NCBI RefSeq assembly: GCF_014384885.1
Contig: NZ_JACRST010000002.1
Span: forward strand, 1 to 64,000
Source of the DNA: Ligaoa zhengdingensis
Lineage (GTDB): Bacteria; Bacillota; Clostridia; Oscillospirales; Ruminococcaceae
Length of the DNA: 64,000 nt
Direction of reading: 5' to 3'
Part shown: positions 1 through 16,025 of the stretch, in pieces
Numbering within the stretch: position 1 is the first letter of the stretch
How the letters are laid out: the number at the start of each line of letters is the position of its first letter
Notes under the pieces: model-generated
What the model was told of the DNA's origin: nothing
Database searches by the model: none
Seen by the model: the letters and a program-made list of their open reading frames with translations, nothing else
Program-made: the position numbers and the translations under genes

Positions 1-363
1 ATCTCTACGATCAAGGCCACCAGCGACCGTGTTCAGATAGAGTGGAAAATCTGATACTTCCACTCTATCGACCCTCATTTCTATTTTATCTCGTTTGTAC
101 CCCTTGTACACCGATGTTTTGAAGATGCTTTGCAAAATTTAAAAGGACTCTATAAGCCCGCTTTCTTCCTGCTCCAAGCAAAGGTATTTCTGAAAACCGG
201 CCAATACTTTGACAAAAAGGACGCTTTGTCCACCCATCTCACCGGCATAGATGCACAAATCCTTGAAAAAAATCGGTGCAACTGCTTTTCTCCTTCGTCG
301 CTTGAAGCCGACTACCGCCTGTTGATCGAATGGGCCAGTTCCTTGATTGCGGAGGAGAAGTAA
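1..363 (+). pseudogene. 3' part of an unrecognised gene, with an in-frame stop
   Basis: The frame ending at 363 is open from 55 and again from 1 to 51, interrupted only by a TGA at 52-54. The readable part has aromatic and amphipathic stretches (HSIDPHFYF, LLQAKVFL, LIEWASSLI) and reads like the helical C-terminal half of a nucleotidyltransferase-type protein, but I cannot name the family securely. No SD-linked ATG lies inside; the only internal start is a TTG at 130 without a good SD. I infer a gene entering from upstream that either carries a nonsense mutation (TGG to TGA would restore it) or has a sequencing error. It is followed at once by a strong terminator, as expected for a real gene end. 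Confidence 0.4.
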
Positions 364-379
364 GAAATCAAAAAGAAAA

Positions 380-418
380 AACCGGCGGTAAAAGGGCCCT
401 TTTACCGCCGGTTTTTAT
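380..418. terminator. Bidirectional intrinsic terminator
   Basis: Long perfect stem (AACCGGCGGTAAAAGGG paired with its complement) with A-runs on the left and T-runs on the right, placed between the convergent upstream gene and tuf. It can serve both strands. Confidence 0.85.
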
Positions 419-434
419 TGAATACTCAAAAAGA

Positions 435-1634
435 TTATTCGTTGATCTTGATAACAACGCCGGAGCCTACGGTACGGCCACCCTCACGGATAGCGAAACG
501 CAGACCTTCCTCGATCGCGATCGGGGTGATCAGTTCGACGTTCATCTCGATGTTATCGCCAGGCATGCACATCTCAACACCCTGATCCAGCTCGACAACG
601 CCGGTCACGTCAGTGGTTCTGAAATAGAACTGCGGACGATAGTTGTTGAAGAACGGGGTGTGACGGCCGCCTTCATCCTTTTTCAGGATGTAAACCTGGC
701 CGCGAAATTTGGTGTGGGGATGAATCGAGCCGGGTTTGCAGAGAACCTGACCGCGCTGCACTTCGCTTCTCTGGATACCACGGAGCAGAGCACCGATGTT
801 GTCGCCAGCCTCAGCATAGTCGAGCAGTTTACGGAACATCTCGATACCAGTGACAACGGTCTTCATCTTTTCGTCCTGCAGGCCGACGATCTCAACCTCG
901 TCAGACATCTTAACCTGGCCACGCTCAACTCTACCAGTGGCAACAGTACCACGGCCGGTGATGGTGAACACGTCCTCAACAGGCATCAGGAAGGGCAGGT
1001 CGGCTTTGCGCTCGGGGGTGGGGATATAATCGTCGACAGCATCCATCAGCTCAAGGATGGGCTTGTAAGCGGGATTGGTAATATCGTCGGGAGCTTCCAG
1101 AGCTTCCAGAGCGGAACCCTTGATGATGGGAATATCGTCGCCGGGGAAGTCGTAGGAGGACAGCAGCTCGCGGATCTCCATCTCAACCAGCTCGAGCAGC
1201 TCGGGATCGTCAACCTGATCCGCTTTGTTCATGAATACGACGATATAGGGAACGCCAACCTGACGGGAGAGCAAGATGTGCTCACGGGTCTGGGGCATCG
1301 GGCCGTCAGCCGCGGAAACAACCAGGATCGCGCCGTCCATCTGCGCAGCGCCAGTGATCATGTTTTTAACATAGTCGGCATGTCCCGGGCAGTCAACGTG
1401 AGCATAGTGACGCTTGTCGGTCTCGTACTCGACGTGAGCGGTGTTGATGGTGATGCCGCGCTCTCTCTCCTCAGGGGCCTTATCGATCATATCGTACGCT
1501 TCATATTTGGCCTGGCCCTTCATCGCCAGAGTCTTGGTAATCGCAGCGGTCAGAGTGGTTTTGCCGTGGTCAACGTGGCCGATAGTACCAATGTTAACAT
1601 GGGGTTTGGTACGTTCAAATTTCTGTTTCGCCAT
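435..1634 (-). CDS. tuf: Translation elongation factor Tu
   Basis: EF-Tu is the cytoplasmic GTPase that delivers aminoacyl-tRNA to the ribosomal A site. At 399 aa it has the family's usual length. The GTPase motifs are intact: GHVDHGKT at residues 19-26, RGITI at 59-63, DCPGH at 81-85 and NKAD at 136-139. Domains 2 and 3 follow, ending in the conserved GGRTVGSGVV region. The start has a clear AAGGAGG SD. It is the last gene of the minus-strand rpsL-rpsG-fusA-tuf cluster, 111 bp after fusA, and ends at the bidirectional terminator at 380-418. The plus-strand open frame across it is an antisense shadow. Confidence 0.98.
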   Translation of the reverse strand: MAKQKFERTKPHVNIGTIGHVDHGKTTLTAAITKTLAMKGQAKYEAYDMIDKAPEERERGITINTAHVEYETDKRHYAHVDCPGHADYVKNMITGAAQMDGAILVVSAADGPMPQTREHILLSRQVGVPYIVVFMNKADQVDDPELLELVEMEIRELLSSYDFPGDDIPIIKGSALEALEAPDDITNPAYKPILELMDAVDDYIPTPERKADLPFLMPVEDVFTITGRGTVATGRVERGQVKMSDEVEIVGLQDEKMKTVVTGIEMFRKLLDYAEAGDNIGALLRGIQRSEVQRGQVLCKPGSIHPHTKFRGQVYILKKDEGGRHTPFFNNYRPQFYFRTTDVTGVVELDQGVEMCMPGDNIEMNVELITPIAIEEGLRFAIREGGRTVGSGVVIKINE

Positions 1635-1745
1635 TGATTTTGTTCCTCCTTAAATTGGAATTATTTTTTATTGGTGGCTACAAGTCCCATTGTAGCAATA
1701 TTTCATAGAAAATTCAAGCATTTTGCCGCAAAAGATGGACAAGAA

Positions 1746-3827
1746 TTAGTCCTTCTTAGCCCTTGCGGACATGATGCTCTCAGCAATCGACTTGGGAACT
1801 TCGATATAGTGCGAGGGCTCCATCGTGTACTGACCGCGGCCCTGGGTCTTGGAACGCAGGTCGGTCGCATAACCGAACATCTCAGACAGCGGCACGAACG
1901 CATCGATCTGCTGCGCGCCGTTGCGGGCAATCATACCCTGGATCTGGCCGCGGCGGCTGTTCAGGTCGCCGATGACATCGCCCATGTAATCCTCAGGCAC
2001 AGTAACCGAAACCTTCATGATCGGCTCGAGGATGACCGGGTCAGCCTTCTTCATACCGTCTTTGAACGCCATGGAACCGGCGATCTTAAACGCCATTTCC
2101 GAGGAGTCGACCTCATGGTAGGAACCATCGTACAGCGTGACGATAACGTCCACAACAGGATAACCGGCCAAAACGCCAGCCTGCATCGCGCCTTGAATAC
2201 CGGCATCGATCGCGGGGATATATTCCTTCGGAATCGCACCGCCAACGACCTCATTGCGGAATTCGTAGCCCTTGCCGGACTCGTTCGGATCCATCTTGAT
2301 CTTGCAGTGGCCGTACTGACCTTTACCGCCCGACTGACGGGCGTACTTCTCGTCCACTTCGACATGCTTGCGGATGGTTTCTTTGTAAGCAACCTGGGGC
2401 TTACCGACATTTGCCTCCACCTTAAACTCGCGCAACAAACGGTCGACGATGATCTCCAGGTGAAGCTCACCCATACCGGCGATGATCGTCTGTCCGGTTT
2501 CCTGATCGGTGTAGGTGCGGAAAGTCGGATCCTCTTCGGCCAGCTTCGCCAGGCCGATGCCCATCTTTTCCTGACCAGCCTTGGTCTTGGGCTCTATGGC
2601 GACGCGGATAACCGGCTCGGGGAATTCCATGGACTCGAGGATGATCGGATGCTTGGGATCGCACAACGTATCGCCGGTGGTGGTGTTCTTGAGGCCAACC
2701 GCCGCCGCGATATCACCGGAGTAGCAGGTTTCAATATCCTGTCTGTGGTTCGCATGCATCTGCAGGATACGGCCCATACGCTCATTGTTATCTTTTACAG
2801 AGTTGTAAACAGTAGTACCAGCGTTGACCGTACCGGAGTAAACGCGGAAGAAGCACAGTTTGCCCACATACGGGTCGGTTGCGATCTTGAAAGCAAGCGC
2901 AGCAAACGGCTCGTCGTCGGAGGAGGGACGCTCCTCCTCTTCCTCGGTATCAGGGTTAACACCCTTGATGTTGGGGATGTCCACCGGGGCGGGCATGAAG
3001 TCCACAATCGCATCCAGCAGGGGCTGCACGCCCTTGTTTTTATAGGAAGTACCGCAGCAGACGGGAACCATAGTGTTGGCAATGGTCGATTTGCGAATCG
3101 CACCCTTGATCTCCTCTATGGTGAGTTCCTCGCCCTCCAGGTACTTCTCCATCAGGGCCTCGTCGGTCTCAGCGACATGCTCGATCAGCTCGGTGTGGTA
3201 TTTCTCCGCCAGCTCCAACATGTCTTCGGGGATCTCTTCCTCGCGGATATCTTTGCCCAGATCGTCGTAGTATACTTCCGCTTTCATCTTAATGAGGTCA
3301 ACAATGCCTCTAAAGAAAGTTTCAGAGCCAATCGGCAACTGAATGGGAACGGCGTTGCACTTCAGACGATCGTGCATCATATTCAGCACGCGGTAAAAAT
3401 CCGCGCCCATGATGTCCATCTTGTTGACGTACGCCATTCTGGGAACGCGATACTTATCAGCTTGTCTCCAAACTGTTTCCGACTGCGGCTCAACACCACC
3501 CTTGGCGCAGAAAACCGTCACAGAACCGTCGAGCACGCGGAGCGAACGCTCAACCTCCACTGTGAAGTCCACATGTCCCGGGGTATCGATGATGTTGATT
3601 CTATGGCCTTTCCAGTAGCAAGTCGTAGCAGCGGAAGTGATGGTGATACCTCTCTCCTGCTCCTGCGCCATCCAGTCCATTGTAGCTGAACCGTCGTGAG
3701 TCTCACCGATCTTGTGATTCTTACCGGTATAGAACAGAATACGCTCGGTTGTGGTGGTTTTACCAGCGTCAATGTGGGCCATTATGCCTATATTACGAGT
3801 GAGCTCTAAAGAAACGTCTCTCGGCAT
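1746..3827 (-). CDS. fusA: Translation elongation factor G
   Basis: EF-G is the ribosomal translocase GTPase and also acts in ribosome recycling. The 693 aa match the canonical length. AHIDAGKT (P-loop) lies at residues 17-24, followed by RGITI, DTPGHVDF and NKMD, then domains II-V with the YKETI and GQYGHC segments typical of domain IV. The ATG is preceded by AAGGAGG. It lies between rpsG (151 bp upstream) and tuf (111 bp downstream) in the classical str arrangement. No paralog-type deviations are visible, so I read it as the housekeeping copy. Confidence 0.98.
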   Translation of the reverse strand: MPRDVSLELTRNIGIMAHIDAGKTTTTERILFYTGKNHKIGETHDGSATMDWMAQEQERGITITSAATTCYWKGHRINIIDTPGHVDFTVEVERSLRVLDGSVTVFCAKGGVEPQSETVWRQADKYRVPRMAYVNKMDIMGADFYRVLNMMHDRLKCNAVPIQLPIGSETFFRGIVDLIKMKAEVYYDDLGKDIREEEIPEDMLELAEKYHTELIEHVAETDEALMEKYLEGEELTIEEIKGAIRKSTIANTMVPVCCGTSYKNKGVQPLLDAIVDFMPAPVDIPNIKGVNPDTEEEEERPSSDDEPFAALAFKIATDPYVGKLCFFRVYSGTVNAGTTVYNSVKDNNERMGRILQMHANHRQDIETCYSGDIAAAVGLKNTTTGDTLCDPKHPIILESMEFPEPVIRVAIEPKTKAGQEKMGIGLAKLAEEDPTFRTYTDQETGQTIIAGMGELHLEIIVDRLLREFKVEANVGKPQVAYKETIRKHVEVDEKYARQSGGKGQYGHCKIKMDPNESGKGYEFRNEVVGGAIPKEYIPAIDAGIQGAMQAGVLAGYPVVDVIVTLYDGSYHEVDSSEMAFKIAGSMAFKDGMKKADPVILEPIMKVSVTVPEDYMGDVIGDLNSRRGQIQGMIARNGAQQIDAFVPLSEMFGYATDLRSKTQGRGQYTMEPSHYIEVPKSIAESIMSARAKKD

Positions 3828-3978
3828 ATTGTCCTCCTTAAAATAAATAACGAACGAATCGGTTTTTGCTTGGACGCGCGCCCAGCCCGATTACGGCCGC
3901 GCGCGCTCCCATTTTCACTGGAATCACGCCGCGCACAGGGCCGTCAGCTTGCCATGCGCGGAGCGAACCGGTGTGAAC

Positions 3979-4449
3979 TTACCATCTGTAGTGTGCAAAC
4001 GCCTTGTTGGCTTCCGCCATCTTGTGGGTATCCTCGCGCTTTTTGAACGCGCCGCCCTGTCCGTTGATGGCATCGAGCAGCTCACCCGCAAGACGTTCTT
4101 TCATCGTTCTCTCAGAACGAGCTCTGGAATAGGTGGTGATCCAACGCAGACCGAGCGTCTGCTTGCGGTCCGGACGAACTTCCATGGGCACCTGATAGGT
4201 GGCACCACCGACACGGCGGGCCTTTACTTCCAGCAGGGGCATGACGTTCTCCATCGCTTCCTCGAACACCTCGAGGGGATCACGGCCGGTTTTCTCTTTG
4301 ATGATGTCAAAGGCACCGTAGACAATCTTCTGCGATACACCCTTTTTACCATCGTACATAACATTGTTGATCAAACGAGTGACCAGCTTTGAATTATAAA
4401 GCGGATCCGGCAAAACATCGCGTTTTGCAATACGACCTCTTCTTGGCAC
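3979..4449 (-). CDS. rpsG: 30S ribosomal protein S7
   Basis: S7 nucleates assembly of the 30S head and contacts the E-site tRNA. I chose a GTG start at 4449: it gives exactly 156 aa beginning PRRGRIAKRDVLPDP after the initiator, the universal S7 N-terminus, and a GGAGGG SD lies 7 nt upstream. The longer frame to 4467 would add six non-conserved residues across that SD. The C-terminus (NKAFAHYRW) is typical. It is 139 bp downstream of rpsL and followed by fusA, as in most bacterial str operons. Confidence 0.97.
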   Translation of the reverse strand: MPRRGRIAKRDVLPDPLYNSKLVTRLINNVMYDGKKGVSQKIVYGAFDIIKEKTGRDPLEVFEEAMENVMPLLEVKARRVGGATYQVPMEVRPDRKQTLGLRWITTYSRARSERTMKERLAGELLDAINGQGGAFKKREDTHKMAEANKAFAHYRW

Positions 4450-4588
4450 TTCGCTTCCCTCCTTCACAGTATGAATTCATCGGTACTCGAAAGTGACAAA
4501 ACTCCCGTTGGCGCCAATGCAGGGGCATTTATCAAAATAAACGCACTGCACCAGCAGTTGCTATTATCGCCAAATTCTTGGGGTTTTA

Positions 4589-5014
4589 TTACTTCGATGC
4601 ACCAGCCTTCGGACGTTTTGCGCCGTATTTGGACCGGGCCTGCATTCTCTTCGCAACGCCCTGCGCGTCGAGCGTACCACGGATGATGTGATAACGCACA
4701 CCGGGAAGGTCCTTGACACGTCCACCACGGATCAGTACAACGCTGTGTTCCTGCAGGTTGTGGCCGATACCGGGAATATAGGCTGTTGCCTCGATTCCGT
4801 TGGTGAGCTTCACCCTGGCAACTTTACGAAGCGCGGAGTTCGGCTTTTTCGGGGTGGATGTTCTGATGGCAGTACACACACCTCTTTTTTGAGGAGAATT
4901 CTGATCGATTGCAACTCTTTTCTTGGAGTTCCAGCCTTTCAGCAGCGCGGGAGCGGTGGATTTCTTCTCAACGACTTCTCTTCCCTTACGGACTAACTGG
5001 TTAAAGGTTGGCAT
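4589..5014 (-). CDS. rpsL: 30S ribosomal protein S12
   Basis: S12 sits at the decoding centre and affects translational accuracy. The start at 5014 (MPTFNQLVRKGR) is the conserved one and has an AAGGAGG SD; 40 upstream in-frame codons are leader. The product is 141 aa, normal for Firmicutes. The segments TPKKPNSALRK and GRVKDLPGVRYH keep the lysines whose replacement gives streptomycin resistance elsewhere, so the sequence looks wild type. It is the first gene of the str cluster and lies downstream of the rpoC terminator. Confidence 0.97.
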   Translation of the reverse strand: MPTFNQLVRKGREVVEKKSTAPALLKGWNSKKRVAIDQNSPQKRGVCTAIRTSTPKKPNSALRKVARVKLTNGIEATAYIPGIGHNLQEHSVVLIRGGRVKDLPGVRYHIIRGTLDAQGVAKRMQARSKYGAKRPKAGASK

Positions 5015-5079
5015 ATGGCACCTCCTTACAAAATTATTTCTATTAAGAGCTTGTACAATACGCACAGCTTTTAATAAAC

Positions 5080-5111
5080 AAAGAGAAAGGGGCTGGTTTC
5101 GCCAGCCCCTT
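5080..5111 (-). terminator. Intrinsic terminator between rpoC and rpsL
   Basis: A 10-bp stem AAGGGGCTGG / CCAGCCCCTT with a 5-nt loop, followed on the minus strand by TTTCTCTTTGTTT. It separates rpoBC transcription from the str cluster. Weak promoter-like hexamers follow, but none is good enough to call. Confidence 0.75.
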
Positions 5112-5245
5112 AATCGGTTTTCAGGCTTCACCAAGTAAATATTCTACCATTTCATTGCCTAGGATGTCAAGTAGTATTTCTACATTTTTACAAAAAATCC
5201 TGACAAATCTTTGTGAAAGCCTACGAATTCTAATTATTTCAGTTC

Positions 5246-8809
<3,564 letters not shown>

Positions 8810-8826
8810 TGCGACCCCTTCTTCCC

Positions 8827-12609
<3,783 letters not shown>

Positions 12610-12648
12610 TCCATTCCATCTATTTACAACCCGATTGTATAAAACTCA

Positions 12649-12671
12649 CAGAATTTGACAGCGAAATTCTG
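12649..12671 (-). promoter_or_regulatory. Hairpin in the rpoB 5' leader
   Basis: An 8-bp stem (CAGAATTT / AAATTCTG) about 40-60 nt upstream of the rpoB start. A second small stem (AATGGC / GCCATT) lies nearer the start of the ~150-nt leader. There is no T-run, so it is not an obvious terminator. Function unknown. Confidence 0.35.
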
Positions 12672-12764
12672 CAAAGTTCTGCACAATAGTATTGAATTTT
12701 CGTTTGATTTTTGCTATACTATTTTGTTTTAATGGCAAACTTAGCCATTATGATACATTCTAAT

Positions 12765-12793
12765 ATTATATTACCTTTGCAAGCGATTGTCAA
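12765..12793 (-). promoter_or_regulatory. Consensus sigma-A promoter of rpoBC
   Basis: TTGACA and TATAAT with a 17-bp spacer, both hexamers perfect. The predicted start is near 12757, which leaves a leader of about 150 nt before rpoB. Confidence 0.9.
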
Positions 12794-13003
12794 CATTTTT
12801 GTCCTTTTTTGATAAAAAAATTTTTTCGGCTTGTCCATTTTACCAATTTACAAGCGAAGTCAATAGGAACGTCCATTTTTTTAACACTCTCTGGCGATTC
12901 TACGCCCATTTTTTGTTGCGATCGGCGCATTTTCACGCAAATTTGCGCCCTCTCCCCCATTTTATGTAGCGGAACCAGCAGGCGCACACCCATAATATGG
13001 GCC
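12794..13003. other. AT-rich intergenic stretch, no supported gene
   Basis: Between the rpoB promoter and the lysO terminator. Frames of 60-71 codons exist on both strands, but none has an SD or a recognisable protein, and they overlap each other. I see nothing further. Confidence 0.5.
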
Positions 13004-13042
13004 AAAAATCCGCGCTCCCATACACGGAAGCGCGGATTTTTT
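13004..13042. terminator. Bidirectional terminator after lysO
   Basis: Stem AAAAATCCGCGCT / AGCGCGGATTTTT with flanking A and T runs, 25 bp beyond the lysO C-terminal gene on the minus strand. Confidence 0.85.
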
Positions 13043-13066
13043 CCAATATTTTACGGAACCGGCGGT

Positions 13067-13669
13067 TCACCAGGGCAGATGGAAGGTCAGCTCGATCAAA
13101 AACGGCACAGCCAGAGAGCAGAGAAAGCCGTTGATCACTGAGACTACCGCCACCTCCTCGTCGGTGCATTTCATAATCATCGGGAGGGTGGTGTCCTCGC
13201 TGGTGGCCGCCGCTGGAGCGATGGCTGTATAGCGGTTGCAGTACTTGGCTATGGTGGGGATGATGAGGAAAGAGAGGATTTCTCGCAGCACATTGCTTAA
13301 AAAGGTGAGCGCGCCGATCTCCGCCCCGGCCAGCTCGGTGAGCATGACGCCCGACAGGCTGTACCACCCCAGGCCGGACGCGACCGCCATGCTGACATGC
13401 GGTTCCATGCCGAACAGCAGGCCGGTCAGGTATCCCCCCAGCACCGACGCGACGATGATTGCGCCGGGTATCACCAGGAGCTTGAGATTGTTTTCGCGCA
13501 GCTTGCGGAAAACCAGACGGTTGGCCCCCACGCTGATCCCGACTGAGAGCATCAGCAGACTGAGGGTCACATCCGCGACCTGGTCGAGCAGCGACACCGT
13601 CTCACCCGAGAACACCCACTGCCCGCAGGCCACGCCCAGTACCAGGCTGACGATTGCGAGCCAGATCAT
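13067..13669 (-). CDS. LysO-type lysine exporter, C-terminal subunit
   Basis: 200-aa membrane protein of the DUF340/LysO family, which exports lysine and toxic analogues such as thialysine. Hydrophobic segments fill almost the whole chain. The family motif region GLGWYSLSGVMLTELAGAEIG (read around residues 98-118) and the conserved NVLREILSFLIIP segment are present. In many Gram-negatives LysO is one polypeptide; here it is encoded as two genes that overlap by 4 nt (ATGA at 13666-13669), so the halves are translationally coupled and presumably assemble. Substrate is inferred from the family. Confidence 0.85.
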   Translation of the reverse strand: MIWLAIVSLVLGVACGQWVFSGETVSLLDQVADVTLSLLMLSVGISVGANRLVFRKLRENNLKLLVIPGAIIVASVLGGYLTGLLFGMEPHVSMAVASGLGWYSLSGVMLTELAGAEIGALTFLSNVLREILSFLIIPTIAKYCNRYTAIAPAAATSEDTTLPMIMKCTDEEVAVVSVINGFLCSLAVPFLIELTFHLPW

Positions 13670-13941
13670 CGCTTATTCTCCTTTAATATGTATTTTGTGA
13701 CCAGCGCGACGCCAGCGACCGACAGCGCGATGGGGATCGCCGCAAACGCCAGCGCCTGGAGGCCCATATGCGCGAGCTCCTCAAAGAAGGTCGGGCTGCT
13801 GCCCAGCCCCGCGCCCATGCAGAAGATCAGGACTGCGATGAACACGTATTGCAGCAGGCCGTTGATCTTTTGATATTTGGCCGGGATCACCTTGAGCCCC
13901 AAGAAGATGCCGACCGCCATGCACACCAAAACCGATACCAT
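13666..13941 (-). CDS. LysO-type lysine exporter, N-terminal subunit
   Basis: 91-aa protein with about three membrane segments (MVSVLVCMAVGIFLGL, YVFIAVLIFCMGAGLGSS, LAFAAIPIALSVAGVALV). It matches the N-terminal region of single-chain LysO proteins (family knowledge) and is followed with a 4-nt overlap by the C-terminal half. The GAGLGSSP segment is the family signature of this half. There is no lysine riboswitch or other leader upstream; only about 75 bp separate it from the aminopeptidase gene, with a probable terminator in between. Confidence 0.8.
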   Translation of the reverse strand: MVSVLVCMAVGIFLGLKVIPAKYQKINGLLQYVFIAVLIFCMGAGLGSSPTFFEELAHMGLQALAFAAIPIALSVAGVALVTKYILKENKR

Positions 13942-13972
13942 GGGATTTTCAACGCTCCATTCCTGTTTCAGT

Positions 13973-14003
13973 CGAAAAATCGGCGGGCGGGGTCTCCCCC
14001 GCC
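13973..14003 (-). terminator. Probable terminator after the M18 aminopeptidase
   Basis: GGCGGGG / CCCCGCC stem with a 4-nt loop on the minus strand, then CGCCGATTTTTCG. The T-run is short and offset, so this is moderate evidence. Confidence 0.5.
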
Positions 14004-14015
14004 ACGCCAGCCGTC

Positions 14016-15425
14016 TTATTTCTGTTCCTTCAAAAATTCACAAAACGCGCGGTAGGTCATATACACGTCCACCTTGGACACCACCTCGAACGGCGCGTGC
14101 ATCGAAAGCACCGGGACGCCGACATCCACCACATCGACGTTGAGCTCCGCGATATACATCGCTACCGTGCCGCCGCCGCCCGCGTCCACCTTGCCGAGCT
14201 CGCCGGTCTGCCACAACACGCCCGCGTCATCCAGCAGGCGGCGCATCTTGGCCATATAGTGAGCCGACGCCTCGCTGGTGCCGCTCTTTCCGCCCGCGCC
14301 GGTGTACTTGGTGATGACCACGCCGTAGTTGATATAGCAGCTGTTTTTGCGCTCGTAGACATCTGCGAAGTTCGGGTCGTAGGCCGCGTTCACATCGGCC
14401 GACAGGCACTGGGAATGGGAGAGCACGGTGCGCGCCTCCACCCCGTAGGGCGCCGCCAGATCAGCGATGAAATAGCGCAGGTACGAACACTTGAGGCCGG
14501 TATTGCCGTTGGAGCCGATCTCCTCCTTGTCCGCTAGCACCGTCACCGTGGTATGAACCGGTGCGGTCGCCGCGAGCCCCGCTTCGATCGCGGTGTAGGC
14601 GCAGACGCGGTCGTCCTGCCCATAGGAGCCGATCATGCCGCGGTCGAGGCCCAGGTCACGCGCGTCAAAGGCGGGCACCGCCTCGAGCTCAGCCGAGAGG
14701 AAGTCGTATTCGGTAATCCCGTATTTTTCAAACAGGATGTTGGCGATATTGAGCTTGACCTTTTCGCTGGCCTTGTCGTCGCGGAAGGGGTGGCAGCCCA
14801 CCAAAATGTTGAGCTCCTCGCCGCGCAGGCCCTCGGCGAGCGGGCGCTTCATCTGCTCCCGGCCGAGGTGGGGCAGCAGGTCGGTCACGCAGAAGATGGG
14901 GTCCTCCGGATCCTCGCCGATCTTCACCTGGACGGTGGTGCCGTCCTTCTTGACGACCACGCCGTGCAACGCCAGCGGGATAGCGCCCCACTGGTATTTC
15001 TTGAGGCCGCCGTAGTAGTGGGTCTTCAGGTAGGCGAGCTGCGCCTCCTCATAGAGCGGACGGGGCTTGAGGTCCAGCCGCGGGGAGTCGATGTGGGCGG
15101 CGACGATGCGCACCCCCTGCTCGAACCCCTCGGTGCCGATGGTGGCGAACACCAGGGCCTTGCCCCGGTTGTTATAGTAGACCTTGTCGCCGGGGTTGTA
15201 GCGCTTACCCGGCTCAAACTCCACATAGCCGCCGGCTTTGAGCTTTTCGACGGTGTAGGCCACCGCCTCATGTTCAGTCTTGGCCGCGTTCAAAAACGCC
15301 TTGTACCCCTCGCAGAATTCCTGCGCTTTTTGCAGCTCCGCGTCGTCGAGAGCCAGACCGCCGTTCTCGGTTTTGATCAGCAGCTTTTCCTGCAACTGTT
15401 CCGCTGCGCTCTTTTCTTCCGCCAT
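14016..15425 (-). CDS. M18-family aminopeptidase
   Basis: 469-aa cytoplasmic metallo-aminopeptidase of family M18 (aspartyl-aminopeptidase fold, dinuclear zinc, dodecameric tetrahedra in characterised members). The metal-binding motif AAHIDSPRLDLK contains H111; DKEEIGSNG carries the catalytic Glu pair; the second half has SADVNAAYDPN and the C-terminal SMHAPFEVVSK with the last metal-binding His. Length fits the probable aminopeptidase 1 subgroup better than the ~430-aa subgroup 2. Its SD overlaps the stop of the upstream transglycosylase (5-bp gap), indicating an operon. Confidence 0.9.
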   Translation of the reverse strand: MAEEKSAAEQLQEKLLIKTENGGLALDDAELQKAQEFCEGYKAFLNAAKTEHEAVAYTVEKLKAGGYVEFEPGKRYNPGDKVYYNNRGKALVFATIGTEGFEQGVRIVAAHIDSPRLDLKPRPLYEEAQLAYLKTHYYGGLKKYQWGAIPLALHGVVVKKDGTTVQVKIGEDPEDPIFCVTDLLPHLGREQMKRPLAEGLRGEELNILVGCHPFRDDKASEKVKLNIANILFEKYGITEYDFLSAELEAVPAFDARDLGLDRGMIGSYGQDDRVCAYTAIEAGLAATAPVHTTVTVLADKEEIGSNGNTGLKCSYLRYFIADLAAPYGVEARTVLSHSQCLSADVNAAYDPNFADVYERKNSCYINYGVVITKYTGAGGKSGTSEASAHYMAKMRRLLDDAGVLWQTGELGKVDAGGGGTVAMYIAELNVDVVDVGVPVLSMHAPFEVVSKVDVYMTYRAFCEFLKEQK

Positions 15426-15430
15426 AATAG

Positions 15431-16021
15431 TTAACCTCCGTGTTCTACAAATTGATAGAGATTCCGGTAGATGGCCCGGGTCTCATTGATTTTTTGGACA
15501 TAGCGCCTGGTATCCCCAAACGGGATGGTGTGGATGTTGATCCCATCGGCCGAATGCTCGTCATCCGCCAGCCATTTCTTGGCGTTGCCCCACCCCGCAT
15601 GGTAGGCGCACAGCGCGGTATCCCCCGCCTCGAATTCATCCAGCAGCAGGCGCAGCAGCTTGCAGCCGTACCGGATGTTGACCTCGGGGTCGAACAGGTC
15701 GGCATAGGTCTCATCCCCCGCGTCCTCCATCTTGGATTTGGTCCAGTCGAAGGTGTCCTCGGTGAGCTGCATTAGCCCGCGCGCGCCCACGCTCGACTGC
15801 ACCTGCGGACGGAAGCCGCTCTCGGTGCGGATCACCGCAAACACCAGGTCGTAGGGCAGGCCGTTGCGGTCCGCCTCGCGCACCACGGTCTTCCAGTATT
15901 CCGTGGGATAAGCCCGTTTATAAAAGGTGGTGTAGGCCCCATACAATACCCAAAAGGCCAGGGCCAGCGCGCCGAGCAACACGGCTGTGCGCGCGATTTG
16001 TCTGCCGATATTGGATGCCAT
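15431..16021 (-). CDS. Membrane-anchored lytic transglycosylase (SLT domain)
   Basis: 196-aa protein with an N-terminal hydrophobic anchor (residues about 11-30) and a soluble-lytic-transglycosylase domain outside the membrane. The catalytic glutamate is E67 in RTESGFRP, followed by the family motif VGARGLMQL and later AYHAGWGN. It cleaves peptidoglycan glycan strands to anhydromuropeptides. The start is set at 16021: it gives a normal signal anchor, and the gene begins 4 bp after the coaE stop; the extra upstream codons overlap coaE in another frame. It lies in the tsaC-coaE operon. Confidence 0.9.
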   Translation of the reverse strand: MASNIGRQIARTAVLLGALALAFWVLYGAYTTFYKRAYPTEYWKTVVREADRNGLPYDLVFAVIRTESGFRPQVQSSVGARGLMQLTEDTFDWTKSKMEDAGDETYADLFDPEVNIRYGCKLLRLLLDEFEAGDTALCAYHAGWGNAKKWLADDEHSADGINIHTIPFGDTRRYVQKINETRAIYRNLYQFVEHGG

Positions 16022-16025
16022 TGCT

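Noticed and set aside
330..3689. Long plus-strand open frames (up to 672 codons) opposite tuf and fusA
   Set aside because: They are antisense shadows of highly biased coding sequence; no SD and no recognisable protein, while the minus strand encodes perfect EF-Tu and EF-G.
12787..13005. 60-71-codon frames on both strands beside the rpoB promoter
   Set aside because: They overlap each other and the promoter, with no SD and no family resemblance.
13067..13941. Frameshifted (broken) lysO
   Set aside because: The two frames overlap as ATGA with intact starts and stops; two-gene LysO is a normal arrangement, so it is not a pseudogene.
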